From Thiomicrorhabdus sp. ZW0627 (lineage in GTDB: Bacteria; Pseudomonadota; Gammaproteobacteria; Thiomicrospirales; Thiomicrospiraceae): a stretch of DNA of 64,000 bases. Below the pieces are notes generated by a model. That model was not told the DNA's origin. It saw only the letters and a list, made by a program, of their open reading frames with translations, and did not search any database. The stretch's first letter is position 1. Every line of letters starts with the position of its first letter. The position numbers and the translations under genes were made by a program. The stretch lies in assembly GCF_029767005.1 (NCBI RefSeq), contig NZ_JARUQR010000001.1:1202258-1266257 (forward strand), read 5' to 3'. Of this stretch, positions 20,921 to 29,764 are shown piece by piece.

Positions 20921-21231
20921 GATGATCCTACCTCTTCCTTATTCAATAACATTTCGTACAAATACCACCCAAACTGTAAGTAAATCATACAGGCTTTAAT
21001 ATCCCCTTTTAGGGTGATTTATAGATAAGAACTTGATTGACATCATCTTTTCTAAAATTACTTAGAAATATTATGGTATTAAACCAATCCGTTATTAAAC
21101 ACCTTTATCTTTACCCCACAGCCTATAAACAGATTCGATTATCAATATATCCATAAATTTTATCTATTTTTATTTATAAATAAAACTTATTACAATTCCA
21201 TTCAACAAAACAAACCTTGCAAGAGAACACT
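20921..21231. other. AT-rich divergent intergenic region
   Basis: About 310 bp between the divergent sorted-protein and yeeE genes, with no gene of its own. It holds the second copy of the shared 18-bp element (21175-21192), a TTCTAAAATTACTTAGAA imperfect palindrome near 21050 and a short CCCCTTTTAGGG hairpin near 21003. It probably carries both promoters, which I cannot place with confidence. Confidence 0.5.
21175..21192. promoter_or_regulatory. 18-bp element shared with the DUF2202 promoter
   Basis: Exact second copy of TATAAATAAAACTTATTA, ending 39 bp before the yeeE ATG, a position suited to control of that promoter. Confidence 0.45.
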
Positions 21232-22374
21232 ATGCAAATTACACAAAAGCACATTGCAACCACACTGCTCCTGCTCAGCCCGCTGATTCTTTTTACTATT
21301 AATCGTCAGCTACACTTAAACGGGTTGAACACATTCATCCTGATACTGATTGGTGGACTGCTTGGTGCGGCGTTGAACTATTTCCAATACGGTTTCAGCA
21401 GCAGCTTCCGCTCGTTACTTGACGAGAGAAAAACGGCTGGCATGCGTGCCATTATCTGGATGCTTGGCCTGGCCATACTCCTATTTGCCCCTTTGCTCGC
21501 AATCGAACAGTGGCAACAACAGACCTTCAACGGATTCATCCGAACACTGAGTCTTGCCATTCCAATCGGTGCTTTTGTATTTGGTATCGGCATGCAGATC
21601 GGTTGCGGCTGTACCTCAGGCACCCTCAACCGGGTCGGACAACTGCAACCGCTCTCTTTCACCACCCTGTTTTTCATGGTGATTGGCGGAACGCTGGCGG
21701 CCTACACCTTTTCTGATTGGCAGAGCCTGCCTGCGATTGAACCCTTTGCATTTCAGCAACAGTTTGGCTGGATAATCGGTCTGGGGCTACAGCTATTAAT
21801 CTTGGCAGGACTCTATCTACTGCTTAAACGTCTGGAACACAGTCGCCACCAAACCGTCGAACCGCTTGTGGATAGAAGCCAGATAAAAACAACATTCCAC
21901 CCTTTTCTTCTGGCGGCTCTTGGATTAGCTTTTCTGAACGCTGTGCTGGTACTGGTTTCCGGACAACCTTGGTCGATCAGTTCGATTTTTCCTTACTGGG
22001 GCAGCCGTCTGATTGACTTATTCGGCCTACCATTAGACTGGAGCTTTTGGGATTACAGCATGGAAAACATGACGCGCATGAATCAAGGCATCTGGGAAAA
22101 CACTGTCAGCCTGACTACGATGGGCGTGATTGCAGGTGCATTGATCGTGTCGGCCATTCGACCAAGAAGCAAAGTGCCTATCAGTTTCCGCGCAGTCATC
22201 GGAAGCATAATCGGCGGCACGATCATGGGGTTTGGAGCCGTCATGGCATCAGGTTGTAATATCGGGGCCTTCTTCAGCGGCATCGCTTCGGGCAGCGGAC
22301 ATGGATGGGTTTGGCTTGTGTTTGCCCTGTTCGGCAATATGATCGGCGTGAAAATCAGACGTTATTTAACTTAA
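21232..22374 (+). CDS. YeeE/YedE family sulfur-compound transporter
   Basis: This 380-residue membrane protein is made of two related halves, each ending in a conserved cysteine motif: GCGCTSGTLNRVG in the first, ASGCNIGAFFSGIASGSGHGW in the second. In the TsuA branch of this family these cysteines handle thiosulfate during uptake; YedE is linked to selenium. In a likely sulfur oxidiser a thiosulfate role is plausible. ATG 21232 has AAGAGA upstream and is preferred over an in-frame TTG at 21217. The stop overlaps an AACAGGCCTGTT palindrome. Confidence 0.88.
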   Translation: MQITQKHIATTLLLLSPLILFTINRQLHLNGLNTFILILIGGLLGAALNYFQYGFSSSFRSLLDERKTAGMRAIIWMLGLAILLFAPLLAIEQWQQQTFNGFIRTLSLAIPIGAFVFGIGMQIGCGCTSGTLNRVGQLQPLSFTTLFFMVIGGTLAAYTFSDWQSLPAIEPFAFQQQFGWIIGLGLQLLILAGLYLLLKRLEHSRHQTVEPLVDRSQIKTTFHPFLLAALGLAFLNAVLVLVSGQPWSISSIFPYWGSRLIDLFGLPLDWSFWDYSMENMTRMNQGIWENTVSLTTMGVIAGALIVSAIRPRSKVPISFRAVIGSIIGGTIMGFGAVMASGCNIGAFFSGIASGSGHGWVWLVFALFGNMIGVKIRRYLT

Positions 22375-22384
22375 CAGGCCTGTT
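22373..22384. repeat. AACAGGCCTGTT palindrome at the yeeE stop
   Basis: Exact 12-bp copy that shares two bases with the TAA stop of yeeE, between convergent yeeE and lemA. Confidence 0.8.
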
Positions 22385-22423
22385 CAATATTCTATCGAAA
22401 CCGGGACCTAATCAAGCTGGTCA

Positions 22424-23044
22424 TCAAACGTGACCGGCTCCATTCTTATACTTTTGAAAAAGCGAATCCAACTCATAATCATCAATTTGATGACCATCGA
22501 GTTTGAATGTACCGAATCCTTTCCATCCAAACAGCTTGGCTAATAACGCAGACGGAAATTTTTCTAACGACGAATTATAGATTTGAGCATGGCGGTTAAA
22601 GCGAGTACAACACGCCACGACCTCACTCTCCAACTTTCGTATTTGTTTGATAAGCGGCTCAACCGTATCTAAGGCGTCCGATTCGACTTTTTCCTCAGCC
22701 AAAGCCAACAACTTTTTCAAAGCCGACTGAAAGTGACTTTCGGCATTCCCTAAATCACCAACATGTTCAGGATCTTTCATTGCTTCAGAAACCAAAAGAC
22801 GGGCTTTTGCCAACTTAGTGAACAAGGCTTGCTCATTTAGCTGATATTTTTGCACGGCGATCACCAGCTTGGGCACTTCCTGGTCCCTTTGCTTAAACAG
22901 CGCATCCAGAGCAGAAAAAGAAAGCTGAACATCTCGTCTAAAGCGCCTCACACTACTGTACGAGCTCAACACATACAGGCTGACAATAAACAAGACACTC
23001 AACACCAACCAGTCAACCCAAAAGGAACTTGTAAAGTCAAACAT
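22424..23044 (-). CDS. LemA family protein
   Basis: This 206-residue protein has one N-terminal membrane helix (about residues 8-28) and a long helical cytoplasmic region with the family's typical stretches: KQRDQEVPKLV, then the late RFNRHAQIYNSSLEKFPSALLAKLFGW. LemA proteins are membrane-tethered helical bundles of unclear function. ATG 23044 with AGG 8 nt upstream is preferred over the GTG at 23053. No TPM-domain partner gene is nearby. Confidence 0.85.
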   Translation of the reverse strand: MFDFTSSFWVDWLVLSVLFIVSLYVLSSYSSVRRFRRDVQLSFSALDALFKQRDQEVPKLVIAVQKYQLNEQALFTKLAKARLLVSEAMKDPEHVGDLGNAESHFQSALKKLLALAEEKVESDALDTVEPLIKQIRKLESEVVACCTRFNRHAQIYNSSLEKFPSALLAKLFGWKGFGTFKLDGHQIDDYELDSLFQKYKNGAGHV

Positions 23045-23125
23045 CACACACACCTAAATTTGCCTAAACACATAATAGGCATTATTGCCTATAAGAATAA
23101 AGAAAACAAGCGAATGTGATTTAAC

Positions 23126-24328
23126 TTAAGACCCTAAGGATGCACCCTTTGAATCAGGTGAAATTCGACCGGCCAACGCTCCGGCAATAACGACAAAAAC
23201 GGCGGCTGCGAACAGGCAAGCCTCCATCCCGGCGACTTGATAAACATAACCGGACAATAAGGTTCCAGTCAAGCGACCTCCCGCATTCGCCATATAGTAA
23301 AACCCGACATCTTTGGAAGTGCCGTCGGCATCGGCATAAGAAACGATCAAATAGGAGTGGACGGCGGAATTCAATGCAAAGGCCACCGCAAACAACAACA
23401 GCCCAGTCAGCAGAATCCATTCAGGCTCGTAACTCAGAGTCACCCCCATCACAAAAGGAATGGTCGCCAATGCGAATGCCAACAACATGGCAGTGCGTGA
23501 TGTCGGCGGATGCGGGCTTTTGCTGCCGGTAATCTTGGGAGCACTGGCCTGAATGAATCCATACCCGATGACCCATAGGGCAAGATAGGCGCCGATTTCA
23601 GTCTCTTCCCATCCCAAAACGCCCGCCAGATAAACGGGCAAAGCCACCACAAACCAAATATCACGAGCACCGAATAGAAAGAAGCGTGCTGCAGATAAAC
23701 CGTTGACTGCCGGGCTTTTGGAGAAAATCTCGCTGAATTTCGGTTTATTTTTGGCTTTACCGAGATTGTTATCAAGCAACAGAACCGATACCGCTAATGC
23801 GAGAATCAGTAGGCCCGCCAAGATATACAACGAGTTTTCAAACCCAAAGGCCGACAGAAGGAAGGCTCCTAGAAAAAAGCCCACACCCTTGAGCGCATTT
23901 TTAGAGCCGGTCAACAACGCCACCCAGCGATAGAGCTTACCTTCGGCGTCCGAAGCCAGACTCTTGATACTGCTTTTCGCGCTCATCTTATTGAGATCTT
24001 TTGCGATGCCTGACAGTGCCTGGGCAATCATCACATAAGCGACCGTCAGCCATTCCGGGTTAACCGTCAACATCATCAAAGCACCGATTTGCAACGCCAA
24101 ACCGACATCCATGGTAAGCTTCAAGCCCATCTTGGCACCGAGCCAACCACCAATCAAATTGGTGACAATGCCAAAAAATTCATACAAAACAAACAGCATG
24201 GCAATTTCGAACGGGCTGAACCCCTGCTGATAGAAAAACAGAAGTACCAACATACGTAAGGCGCCGTCGGTCAATGTAAAAGCCCAATAATTAGCGGTTA
24301 CAATCGCATATTGCTGAATAGGGTTCAT
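23126..24328 (-). CDS. arsJ: Organoarsenical efflux MFS transporter ArsJ
   Basis: This 400-residue MFS permease with about 12 helices exports 1-arseno-3-phosphoglycerate, which then breaks down outside to arsenate and 3-phosphoglycerate. The assignment rests on the N-terminal pattern (NYWAFTLTDGALRMLVLLFFYQ), the IAKDLNKMSAKSSIK loop and the gene order arsR-gap-arsJ. It is the last gene of the cassette. The 88-bp gap from gap contains an AACAGGCCTGTT palindrome. Confidence 0.9.
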   Translation of the reverse strand: MNPIQQYAIVTANYWAFTLTDGALRMLVLLFFYQQGFSPFEIAMLFVLYEFFGIVTNLIGGWLGAKMGLKLTMDVGLALQIGALMMLTVNPEWLTVAYVMIAQALSGIAKDLNKMSAKSSIKSLASDAEGKLYRWVALLTGSKNALKGVGFFLGAFLLSAFGFENSLYILAGLLILALAVSVLLLDNNLGKAKNKPKFSEIFSKSPAVNGLSAARFFLFGARDIWFVVALPVYLAGVLGWEETEIGAYLALWVIGYGFIQASAPKITGSKSPHPPTSRTAMLLAFALATIPFVMGVTLSYEPEWILLTGLLLFAVAFALNSAVHSYLIVSYADADGTSKDVGFYYMANAGGRLTGTLLSGYVYQVAGMEACLFAAAVFVVIAGALAGRISPDSKGASLGS

Positions 24329-24352
24329 CGCTGTTCTTCCACTTTAAAACTC

Positions 24353-24364
24353 AACAGGCCTGTT
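24353..24364. repeat. AACAGGCCTGTT palindrome between gap and arsJ
   Basis: Exact 12-bp copy 24 bp upstream of the arsJ start, inside an operon. This argues against every copy being a full terminator. Confidence 0.8.
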
Positions 24365-24416
24365 CAGAATTCCGAATTCAATTCGAAACACCACACAACA
24401 AGTCACTTACCCCGAC

Positions 24417-25436
24417 TTATCCCAATAGCTTGCGGTTCAACTTGGCCACTTTCATCGCCAGTTCCATCATGCGTGCGACATAGCCGATCTCATTGTCGTA
24501 CCAAGCCAACACTTTCACCTGAGTCCCGTCGACAACCATGGTGGAAAGTGCATCAATCACGGAGGAGCAAGTCTCCCCCTCGTAATCCACCGACACCAAC
24601 GGGCGCTCCTCATAACCGAGAATATCTTTCAGGTAGGTTTCCGATGCCGTCTTGAACAGGTCGTTCACTTCATCGACCGTGGTTTTACGTTCCATTTCCA
24701 GCACCAGATCGGTCAAGGAAGCATTCATGAGCGGAACACGCACCGCCAAACCGTTCAAGCGACCGTTTAATTCTGGGAAAATAGTACCGATCGCCTTGGC
24801 CGAACCGGTTGAAGTCGGAATCAGCGATTCGAAACTGGCGCGTGCACGTCGCAGATCTTTATGGCCGTGATCAACCACTTTCTGGGTATTGGTCCGGTCG
24901 TGCATGGTTGTGATCATGCCGTGTTTGATTCCGATCTGTTCCTGAAGAACTTTGATCACCGGTGCGATGCAGTTGGTGGTACAGGACGCGGAAGTGATAA
25001 TCGGGTCTTCTCCAGCCACGAATATGTCGTCATTGATGCCCATCACGATGTTCTTGATGCCTTCGCTCATCGGCGCGGCAACGATCACCTGCTTAACCCC
25101 TTGCTCAAGATACGGCTGCAGACTTTCCTGGGTACGAAATTTACCGGTCGCCTCGATTACGACATCGACTCCCAAACTGGCCCAGTCGGTATCGGCAATC
25201 TGTGCATTTTGAGAATAGCCGATCACCTGATCGTTGATCATGATCTGGTCGGCATACTCGGTCGCCTGGTGATGCCAACGTCCATGGGCGGAATCGAAAT
25301 TCAACAGGTGCGCCGAACCGTAAGCATCCGTAGCGATTTCATTAATGTGTACAAATTCAATTTCCGGCCAGTCGTAAGCGACTCTTAGGGCCAAACGCCC
25401 CATTCTTCCAAATCCGTTAATGGCGACTTTGATCAT
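24417..25436 (-). CDS. ArsJ-associated glyceraldehyde-3-phosphate dehydrogenase
   Basis: This 339-residue GAPDH uses arsenate in place of phosphate to make 1-arseno-3-phosphoglycerate for ArsJ. It has the NAD site [13 protein letters not shown] at the N-terminus, the catalytic Cys152 in SASCTTNC and the late [15 protein letters not shown]. Its place between arsR and arsJ marks it as the resistance enzyme, not the main glycolytic copy. It has its own candidate promoter (25451-25480). Confidence 0.92.
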   Translation of the reverse strand: MIKVAINGFGRMGRLALRVAYDWPEIEFVHINEIATDAYGSAHLLNFDSAHGRWHHQATEYADQIMINDQVIGYSQNAQIADTDWASLGVDVVIEATGKFRTQESLQPYLEQGVKQVIVAAPMSEGIKNIVMGINDDIFVAGEDPIITSASCTTNCIAPVIKVLQEQIGIKHGMITTMHDRTNTQKVVDHGHKDLRRARASFESLIPTSTGSAKAIGTIFPELNGRLNGLAVRVPLMNASLTDLVLEMERKTTVDEVNDLFKTASETYLKDILGYEERPLVSVDYEGETCSSVIDALSTMVVDGTQVKVLAWYDNEIGYVARMMELAMKVAKLNRKLLG

Positions 25437-25450
25437 GATGTCGGTCTCTC

Positions 25451-25480
25451 AATATAGTTTGCAGTCAATATATTTGCCAA
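25451..25480 (-). promoter_or_regulatory. Candidate gap promoter with an ArsR-like half-site
   Basis: On the minus strand TTGGCA (-35), an 18-bp spacer and TATATT (-10). The heptamer GCAAACT ends in the spacer against the -10 box, the same half-site that forms the inverted repeat before arsR. It is well placed for repression. Confidence 0.45.
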
Positions 25481-25549
25481 GGCAGATATTAAAAATTATA
25501 AATATCATCCGTTTCGGTTAGATGAAACAAATATGACAATTCAATCCGT

Positions 25550-25888
25550 CTAGCACAAAGTGCAATCCAACTTAGTAAGATCGTCTTTAAGTTGCGGGTC
25601 TTGCAGGGAATTACTCTTGAGCTCATTCAGAATGGCACGCTCCATCGCCGGCAGCTGATTATGCAATGAATAGTGCATCCAAACCCTATCTCGACGGGAC
25701 TGCACAATTTCAGCCTTTCTCAAATAAGCCAAATGGCGGGAAACGACACTTTGAGGCACATCCAAAACGTCCATCAAAGAACACACACAGATTTCATTTT
25801 CCGAGTGCAACAACAAGTTAAGGATGCGTAACCGAACCGGTTCAGACAACGCTTTAAAAAATCGGGCATTTTGCTGTAATTGAGACAT
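25550..25888 (-). CDS. arsR: ArsR/SmtB family arsenic-responsive repressor
   Basis: This 112-residue winged-helix repressor carries the metalloid-sensing motif EICVCSLMDVLDVPQSVVSRHLAYLR, with C34 and C36 beside the recognition helix. A second Cys pair is at the very C-terminus (C109, C112). It should release DNA when As(III) binds. It is first in the arsR-gap-arsJ cassette; an inverted repeat 41 bp upstream is the probable operator. Confidence 0.92.
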   Translation of the reverse strand: MSQLQQNARFFKALSEPVRLRILNLLLHSENEICVCSLMDVLDVPQSVVSRHLAYLRKAEIVQSRRDRVWMHYSLHNQLPAMERAILNELKSNSLQDPQLKDDLTKLDCTLC

Positions 25889-25928
25889 AGATACGATTCA
25901 GTTTTCCGTTTGATAGTTACATTACACT

Positions 25929-25947
25929 GCAAACTAAAAGAGTTTGC
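25929..25947. promoter_or_regulatory. Inverted repeat GCAAACT-N5-AGTTTGC, probable ArsR operator
   Basis: Perfect 7-bp arms with a 5-bp spacer in the divergent arsR/mqo region. The same heptamer recurs at the gap promoter (25456-25462). This suggests an operator for the cassette's own ArsR. Confidence 0.5.
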
Positions 25948-26017
25948 TGAATAAAAATCAAATAATTTTATATAATACCCCAATTAAACAATCACGTTAG
26001 TAAGTAGAGTTGCGTAG

Positions 26018-27370
26018 ATGAAGAATCGAGTGTTTGACGTCGTCATTGTCGGGGGTGGAATTTCCGGTTGTGCCCTGACCTATATCCTATCGAAATACAG
26101 CGATGTAAAGTCGATTGCCGTGCTGGAAAAATACGGTTCGCTCGCGCCGCTTAACTCGAACGCACGCAGTAACAGCCAAACTCTACACTGCGGCGACATC
26201 GAAACCAACTACACGCTTGAGAAAGCCGTTATCGTCAAACGTCAGGCAAACATGCTGGTTCGCTATGCCGATCAGGTCGAAAAGAACGACTTCATCTACA
26301 AATTCCCGAAAATGATTCTTGCGGTCGGAGAAGACGAGTGCGAACGTCTTGAAGAACGCCACCACAAATTCGCCGAAGCTTTCCCTTACATGGAACTGTG
26401 GGATGAAAAGCGCATCGCCGAAGTGGAGCCGAGCGTCGCATTGGTCGATGGCAAACCACGCCCTGAAAAAATCCTGGCTTCCGGCTGTACCGACGAGTAC
26501 TCGGCGGTAAACTACGGCAATCTGTCCAAGTCATTCATCAACAGCGCTCGTAAAAGCAACAAGGAAATCAACGTCTCCTTGGGTACCCAGGTCGAAAAAA
26601 TCCAGCGTTTTGACGACCACTACGAACTGACCACGCCACAAGGAACCTTTCTGGCGCATTTCGTCGTCGTTTCCGCCGGTGCCCACAGCCTGTTGCTGGC
26701 CAACCAGCTCGGCCACGGACTGGACATGTCGATCTTGCCGATGGCGGGAAGCTTCTACTATGTGCCTAAAATGCTGAACGGTAAAGTCTATACCATGCAA
26801 AACGACAAGCTGCCGTTTGCCGCACTGCACGGTGACCCGGACTTGGTCGAACTGGAAAAAACCCGTTTGGGGCCGACGGCTTTGGTACTTCCGAAACTGG
26901 AACGCTATACAGGCGGAACCTATTGGGATTTCTGGAAGAGTCTGAAGCTCGACTTCAAGGTATTGAAAGTCTTCTGGGATCTGATGAAAGACAGCACCAT
27001 CCGCAACTACATCTTCCGCAACTTTGCGTTTGAAATTCCTTGGCTGCGCCGTAAACTGTTCGCCAAAGACGCCCAGAAAATCATTCCGGGGCTAAAGGCC
27101 GAAGATTTGGAATACGCTTCCGGCATCGGCGGTCTGCGCCCACAGGTTATTGATAAAACCACCATGCAGCTCAAACTGGGCGAGGCCAGCATCGTACCTG
27201 AAAACGAAAATCTGATCTTCAACATGACTCCTTCACCGGGCGCCACGACTTGTCTCGGTAATGCCTATCGCGACGCACAGATTGTAGCTGAGCGTCTCGG
27301 CATTAATCTGGATAAAGAACAACTGGTCAACGACCTGCTTGATGGTGAAGACCTACTGTTTTTCAAATAA
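26018..27370 (+). CDS. mqo: Malate:quinone oxidoreductase (FAD-dependent)
   Basis: This 450-residue flavoprotein oxidises malate to oxaloacetate and passes electrons to the quinone pool at the membrane. The Rossmann FAD site is VVIVGGGISGCALTYIL at the N-terminus. Long stretches (NSQTLHCGDIETNYT, PMAGSFYYVP, KLPFAALHGDPD, FNMTPSPGATTCL) resemble the Helicobacter/Campylobacter Mqo as I remember it, more than the E. coli type. It lies divergent from arsR and 17 bp before the COG0523 gene. A TATAAT-like box near 25971 may be its promoter. Confidence 0.85.
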   Translation: MKNRVFDVVIVGGGISGCALTYILSKYSDVKSIAVLEKYGSLAPLNSNARSNSQTLHCGDIETNYTLEKAVIVKRQANMLVRYADQVEKNDFIYKFPKMILAVGEDECERLEERHHKFAEAFPYMELWDEKRIAEVEPSVALVDGKPRPEKILASGCTDEYSAVNYGNLSKSFINSARKSNKEINVSLGTQVEKIQRFDDHYELTTPQGTFLAHFVVVSAGAHSLLLANQLGHGLDMSILPMAGSFYYVPKMLNGKVYTMQNDKLPFAALHGDPDLVELEKTRLGPTALVLPKLERYTGGTYWDFWKSLKLDFKVLKVFWDLMKDSTIRNYIFRNFAFEIPWLRRKLFAKDAQKIIPGLKAEDLEYASGIGGLRPQVIDKTTMQLKLGEASIVPENENLIFNMTPSPGATTCLGNAYRDAQIVAERLGINLDKEQLVNDLLDGEDLLFFK

Positions 27371-27387
27371 CTTCCAGCAGGCAGAAC

Positions 27388-28449
27388 ATGCAGACTGAAG
27401 TCCTTCCCACTCACCTGATCACAGGCCTGCTGGGAAGCGGCAAAACCACTACGCTCCGCCAACTTATCGCACAAAAGCCCGAACAGGAACGCTGGGGAAT
27501 CCTCATCAACGAGTTTGGAGACATAGACATCGATGCCGCCACGCTTGAAGGAATCCGCGAACCGGACTCTAGCGATCAAATCCAAATCAGCCAAGTCTCT
27601 GGCGGTTGCGTCTGCTGCACAGCCCAATTCGGCCTGGTTCAAGCCATCAATGCCTTATTGCAACACCCTATCGACCGCTTATGGATCGAACCGACCGGTC
27701 TCGGCCATCCGGCAAAAATTCTCGACACTCTCAAACAGACACCCTTTTCACGCACGATTGAATTACAAGCCATCAGTTGTGTAATTACGCCACAACAATT
27801 AAGCCAGGAACGCTGGGAAAAATCGGCCGTCATGCGCGACCTTGTCAATCTTGCCGATGTCATTCTGTTGAACAAAACCGATCTGGCCCCTGCTCAGGAA
27901 TTGGCGGCAGCTACGGAACTGCTTGAAAACCTCTACCCGCCAAAAACAATCGTGATGCCAACACAATATGGCAAAGTGGAATTACAAACACTCCAACAAC
28001 GTCATAAGCCCCAACCCTTTGTCCTGATGCAAGGATTGGAAGAACATGAAAGCCAACTGAACGTCACAACCACCAGTTTTCAAAGCCAACTTCCCGGCAT
28101 GCTGGCCTGTCAAGTTTCCAAAGATAACGACCAATTACGTGCTTTGGGCTGGTTATTCGAATCCGACGTCCAGTTCAACCGGGTACGCCTGAAAGCCTTC
28201 TTTGACTGGATAGCATCCTTTATCATCCGCGCCAAAGGCCTGCTCAAAACCGGAAACGAATGGCAACTGATCAACTGGAGCGAGGATTCCGGTTTAACGT
28301 TTTCCGACGTGGCATGGCGACAAGACAGCCGTTTGGAACTGCTATTCAAAACAGACTTTTCTTCTCCAGAGTCGTCTGAAATACAAGACACTCCAAACTT
28401 TAAGGACATTGAATTTCAATTACTTAGCTGCATCAACCAACCTAAATAA
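27388..28449 (+). CDS. COG0523 (CobW/YjiA-type) GTPase metallochaperone
   Basis: This 353-residue G3E GTPase has Walker A GLLGSGKTT, the CxCC metal site in SGGCVCCTAQ, Walker B region RLWIEPTGLGHP and the base-recognition motif NKTD. Such proteins insert or allocate zinc, cobalt or nickel. Its neighbour folE2 encodes the GTP cyclohydrolase isoform often used when zinc is scarce, and the pair is common in zinc-limitation regulons, so a zinc role is inferred. I found no convincing Zur box. No His-rich stretch is present. Confidence 0.88.
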   Translation: MQTEVLPTHLITGLLGSGKTTTLRQLIAQKPEQERWGILINEFGDIDIDAATLEGIREPDSSDQIQISQVSGGCVCCTAQFGLVQAINALLQHPIDRLWIEPTGLGHPAKILDTLKQTPFSRTIELQAISCVITPQQLSQERWEKSAVMRDLVNLADVILLNKTDLAPAQELAAATELLENLYPPKTIVMPTQYGKVELQTLQQRHKPQPFVLMQGLEEHESQLNVTTTSFQSQLPGMLACQVSKDNDQLRALGWLFESDVQFNRVRLKAFFDWIASFIIRAKGLLKTGNEWQLINWSEDSGLTFSDVAWRQDSRLELLFKTDFSSPESSEIQDTPNFKDIEFQLLSCINQPK

Positions 28450-28505
28450 TAGTCATTTTTATTTCTGTAGAGGGTAAAAATTTGCTAGAATTGCCGTTTT
28501 CATTT

Positions 28506-28534
28506 TGACAATGGCGCTTCATAACGCATTGTCA
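28506..28534 (+). promoter_or_regulatory. Stable hairpin in the folE2 leader
   Basis: TGACAATG and CATTGTCA pair, extended by CG/GC past a bulged G, around the loop CTTCATAA. A smaller GAGTA/TACTC stem follows (28539-28560). A possible promoter (-10 TAGAAT at 28486) would put both in a leader of about 85 nt. It may be a cis-regulatory RNA or an operator; there is no U tract. Confidence 0.4.
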
Positions 28535-28584
28535 TCCAGAGTAGATTTATAAAAATACTCTCTTAAAAAGTCGAAGGAAATTGC

Positions 28585-29544
28585 ATGACCAAGAACATGC
28601 CCGATATCGCATGCCAACCACATTTCGGCCCAACAGGAAAACTGAACTGGGTGGGAATGAGTGGAATCGAACTCCCTATTTTAGTCAAACAAGCTCAGTC
28701 CGACGGTTCTGAATCAATCGACGTACGTTTGTCTTCTCAAGCTCAAGCCTACGTCAACCTAGGCGATCCGGAAAGCAAAGGCATTCACATGTCTCGTCTC
28801 TACCTACTGTTGGATCAGATGGCGACACAACAGGCACTGACACCGAAACGCGTCAAAGCGATTTTGGAAGCTTTTATTGATTCCCATCAGACATTGAGCA
28901 GCAACGCGTTTGTTGAATTCAAGTTCGATTACTATGAGCGCCGTAACTCACTGAAAAGCGACAACAGTGGCTGGAAACACTATCCAACCACCTTGCGCGG
29001 TGAACTGCGAAACGGTCAATTCGAGTGTGAACTGTCAATTGAAATCCCATATTCGTCAACCTGCCCATGTTCTGCTGCACTGTCTCGTCAATTGATTCAG
29101 GAAGCGTTTGAAGCTCAATTCTCCGGCAAGGAACTGGATTACAAAACCGTGCTTGACTGGCTAGGTACACCGGAAGGCATCAACGCCACTCCGCACAGCC
29201 AACGTTCTTACGCTCAGGTCAAAGTCAAAGTACAGGAAAGTGATAACCTGGAAATTTCCACGTTAATCAACCAGATCGAAGACGCGGTACAAACGCCGGT
29301 ACAGGCGGCGGTAAAACGTGAAGACGAGCAGGAGTTCGCTCGTTTGAACGCCAGCAACCTGATGTTCTGCGAGGACGCCGGACGCCGCTTACAAAACAAG
29401 TTGGACCAGTGCGATTACATTGACTACTGGGTTCGCGTGAACCACTTGGAAAGTCTGCACCCGCATGACGCAGTCGCTGTGGTCACCAAGGGAGTCGAAA
29501 ACGGCTACATCGACGATCCTAACCTGATGGATCCTATGAAATAA
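28585..29544 (+). CDS. folE2: GTP cyclohydrolase FolE2 (type IB)
   Basis: This 319-residue enzyme makes 7,8-dihydroneopterin triphosphate from GTP, the first step of folate and queuosine precursor synthesis. Family marks are the N-terminal VGMSGIELP, the catalytic cysteine region SSTCPCSAALSRQL and the late NHLESLHPHDAVAV. Type IB works with metals other than zinc, which fits the adjacent COG0523 chaperone. The start has AAGGA upstream, and a terminator follows. Confidence 0.93.
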   Translation: MTKNMPDIACQPHFGPTGKLNWVGMSGIELPILVKQAQSDGSESIDVRLSSQAQAYVNLGDPESKGIHMSRLYLLLDQMATQQALTPKRVKAILEAFIDSHQTLSSNAFVEFKFDYYERRNSLKSDNSGWKHYPTTLRGELRNGQFECELSIEIPYSSTCPCSAALSRQLIQEAFEAQFSGKELDYKTVLDWLGTPEGINATPHSQRSYAQVKVKVQESDNLEISTLINQIEDAVQTPVQAAVKREDEQEFARLNASNLMFCEDAGRRLQNKLDQCDYIDYWVRVNHLESLHPHDAVAVVTKGVENGYIDDPNLMDPMK

Positions 29545-29574
29545 CCAATTTCATTTCATATTAAAAATAAAAAG

Positions 29575-29609
29575 CCGAAATGAGCAGGCCTGTTCATTTC
29601 GGTTTTTTT
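29575..29609 (+). terminator. folE2 terminator with CAGGCCTG core
   Basis: CCGAAATGA-GCAGGCCTGT-TCATTTCGG followed by seven T: a long hairpin whose centre is a copy of the iterated palindrome. Confidence 0.88.
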
Positions 29610-29764
29610 GTTTTTAAAACGAAGTACAAAAGTTCGAATGCAACAACACCAAATTGGTAATCATTTGGCTTTGATTTGAGTAAGCTCAAGACGGATTCGA
29701 GAAACGTTTAGTCAAACTAAACAAACTCGAATCCAACACAGAGATTTGCCAAATCAACTCTAAA

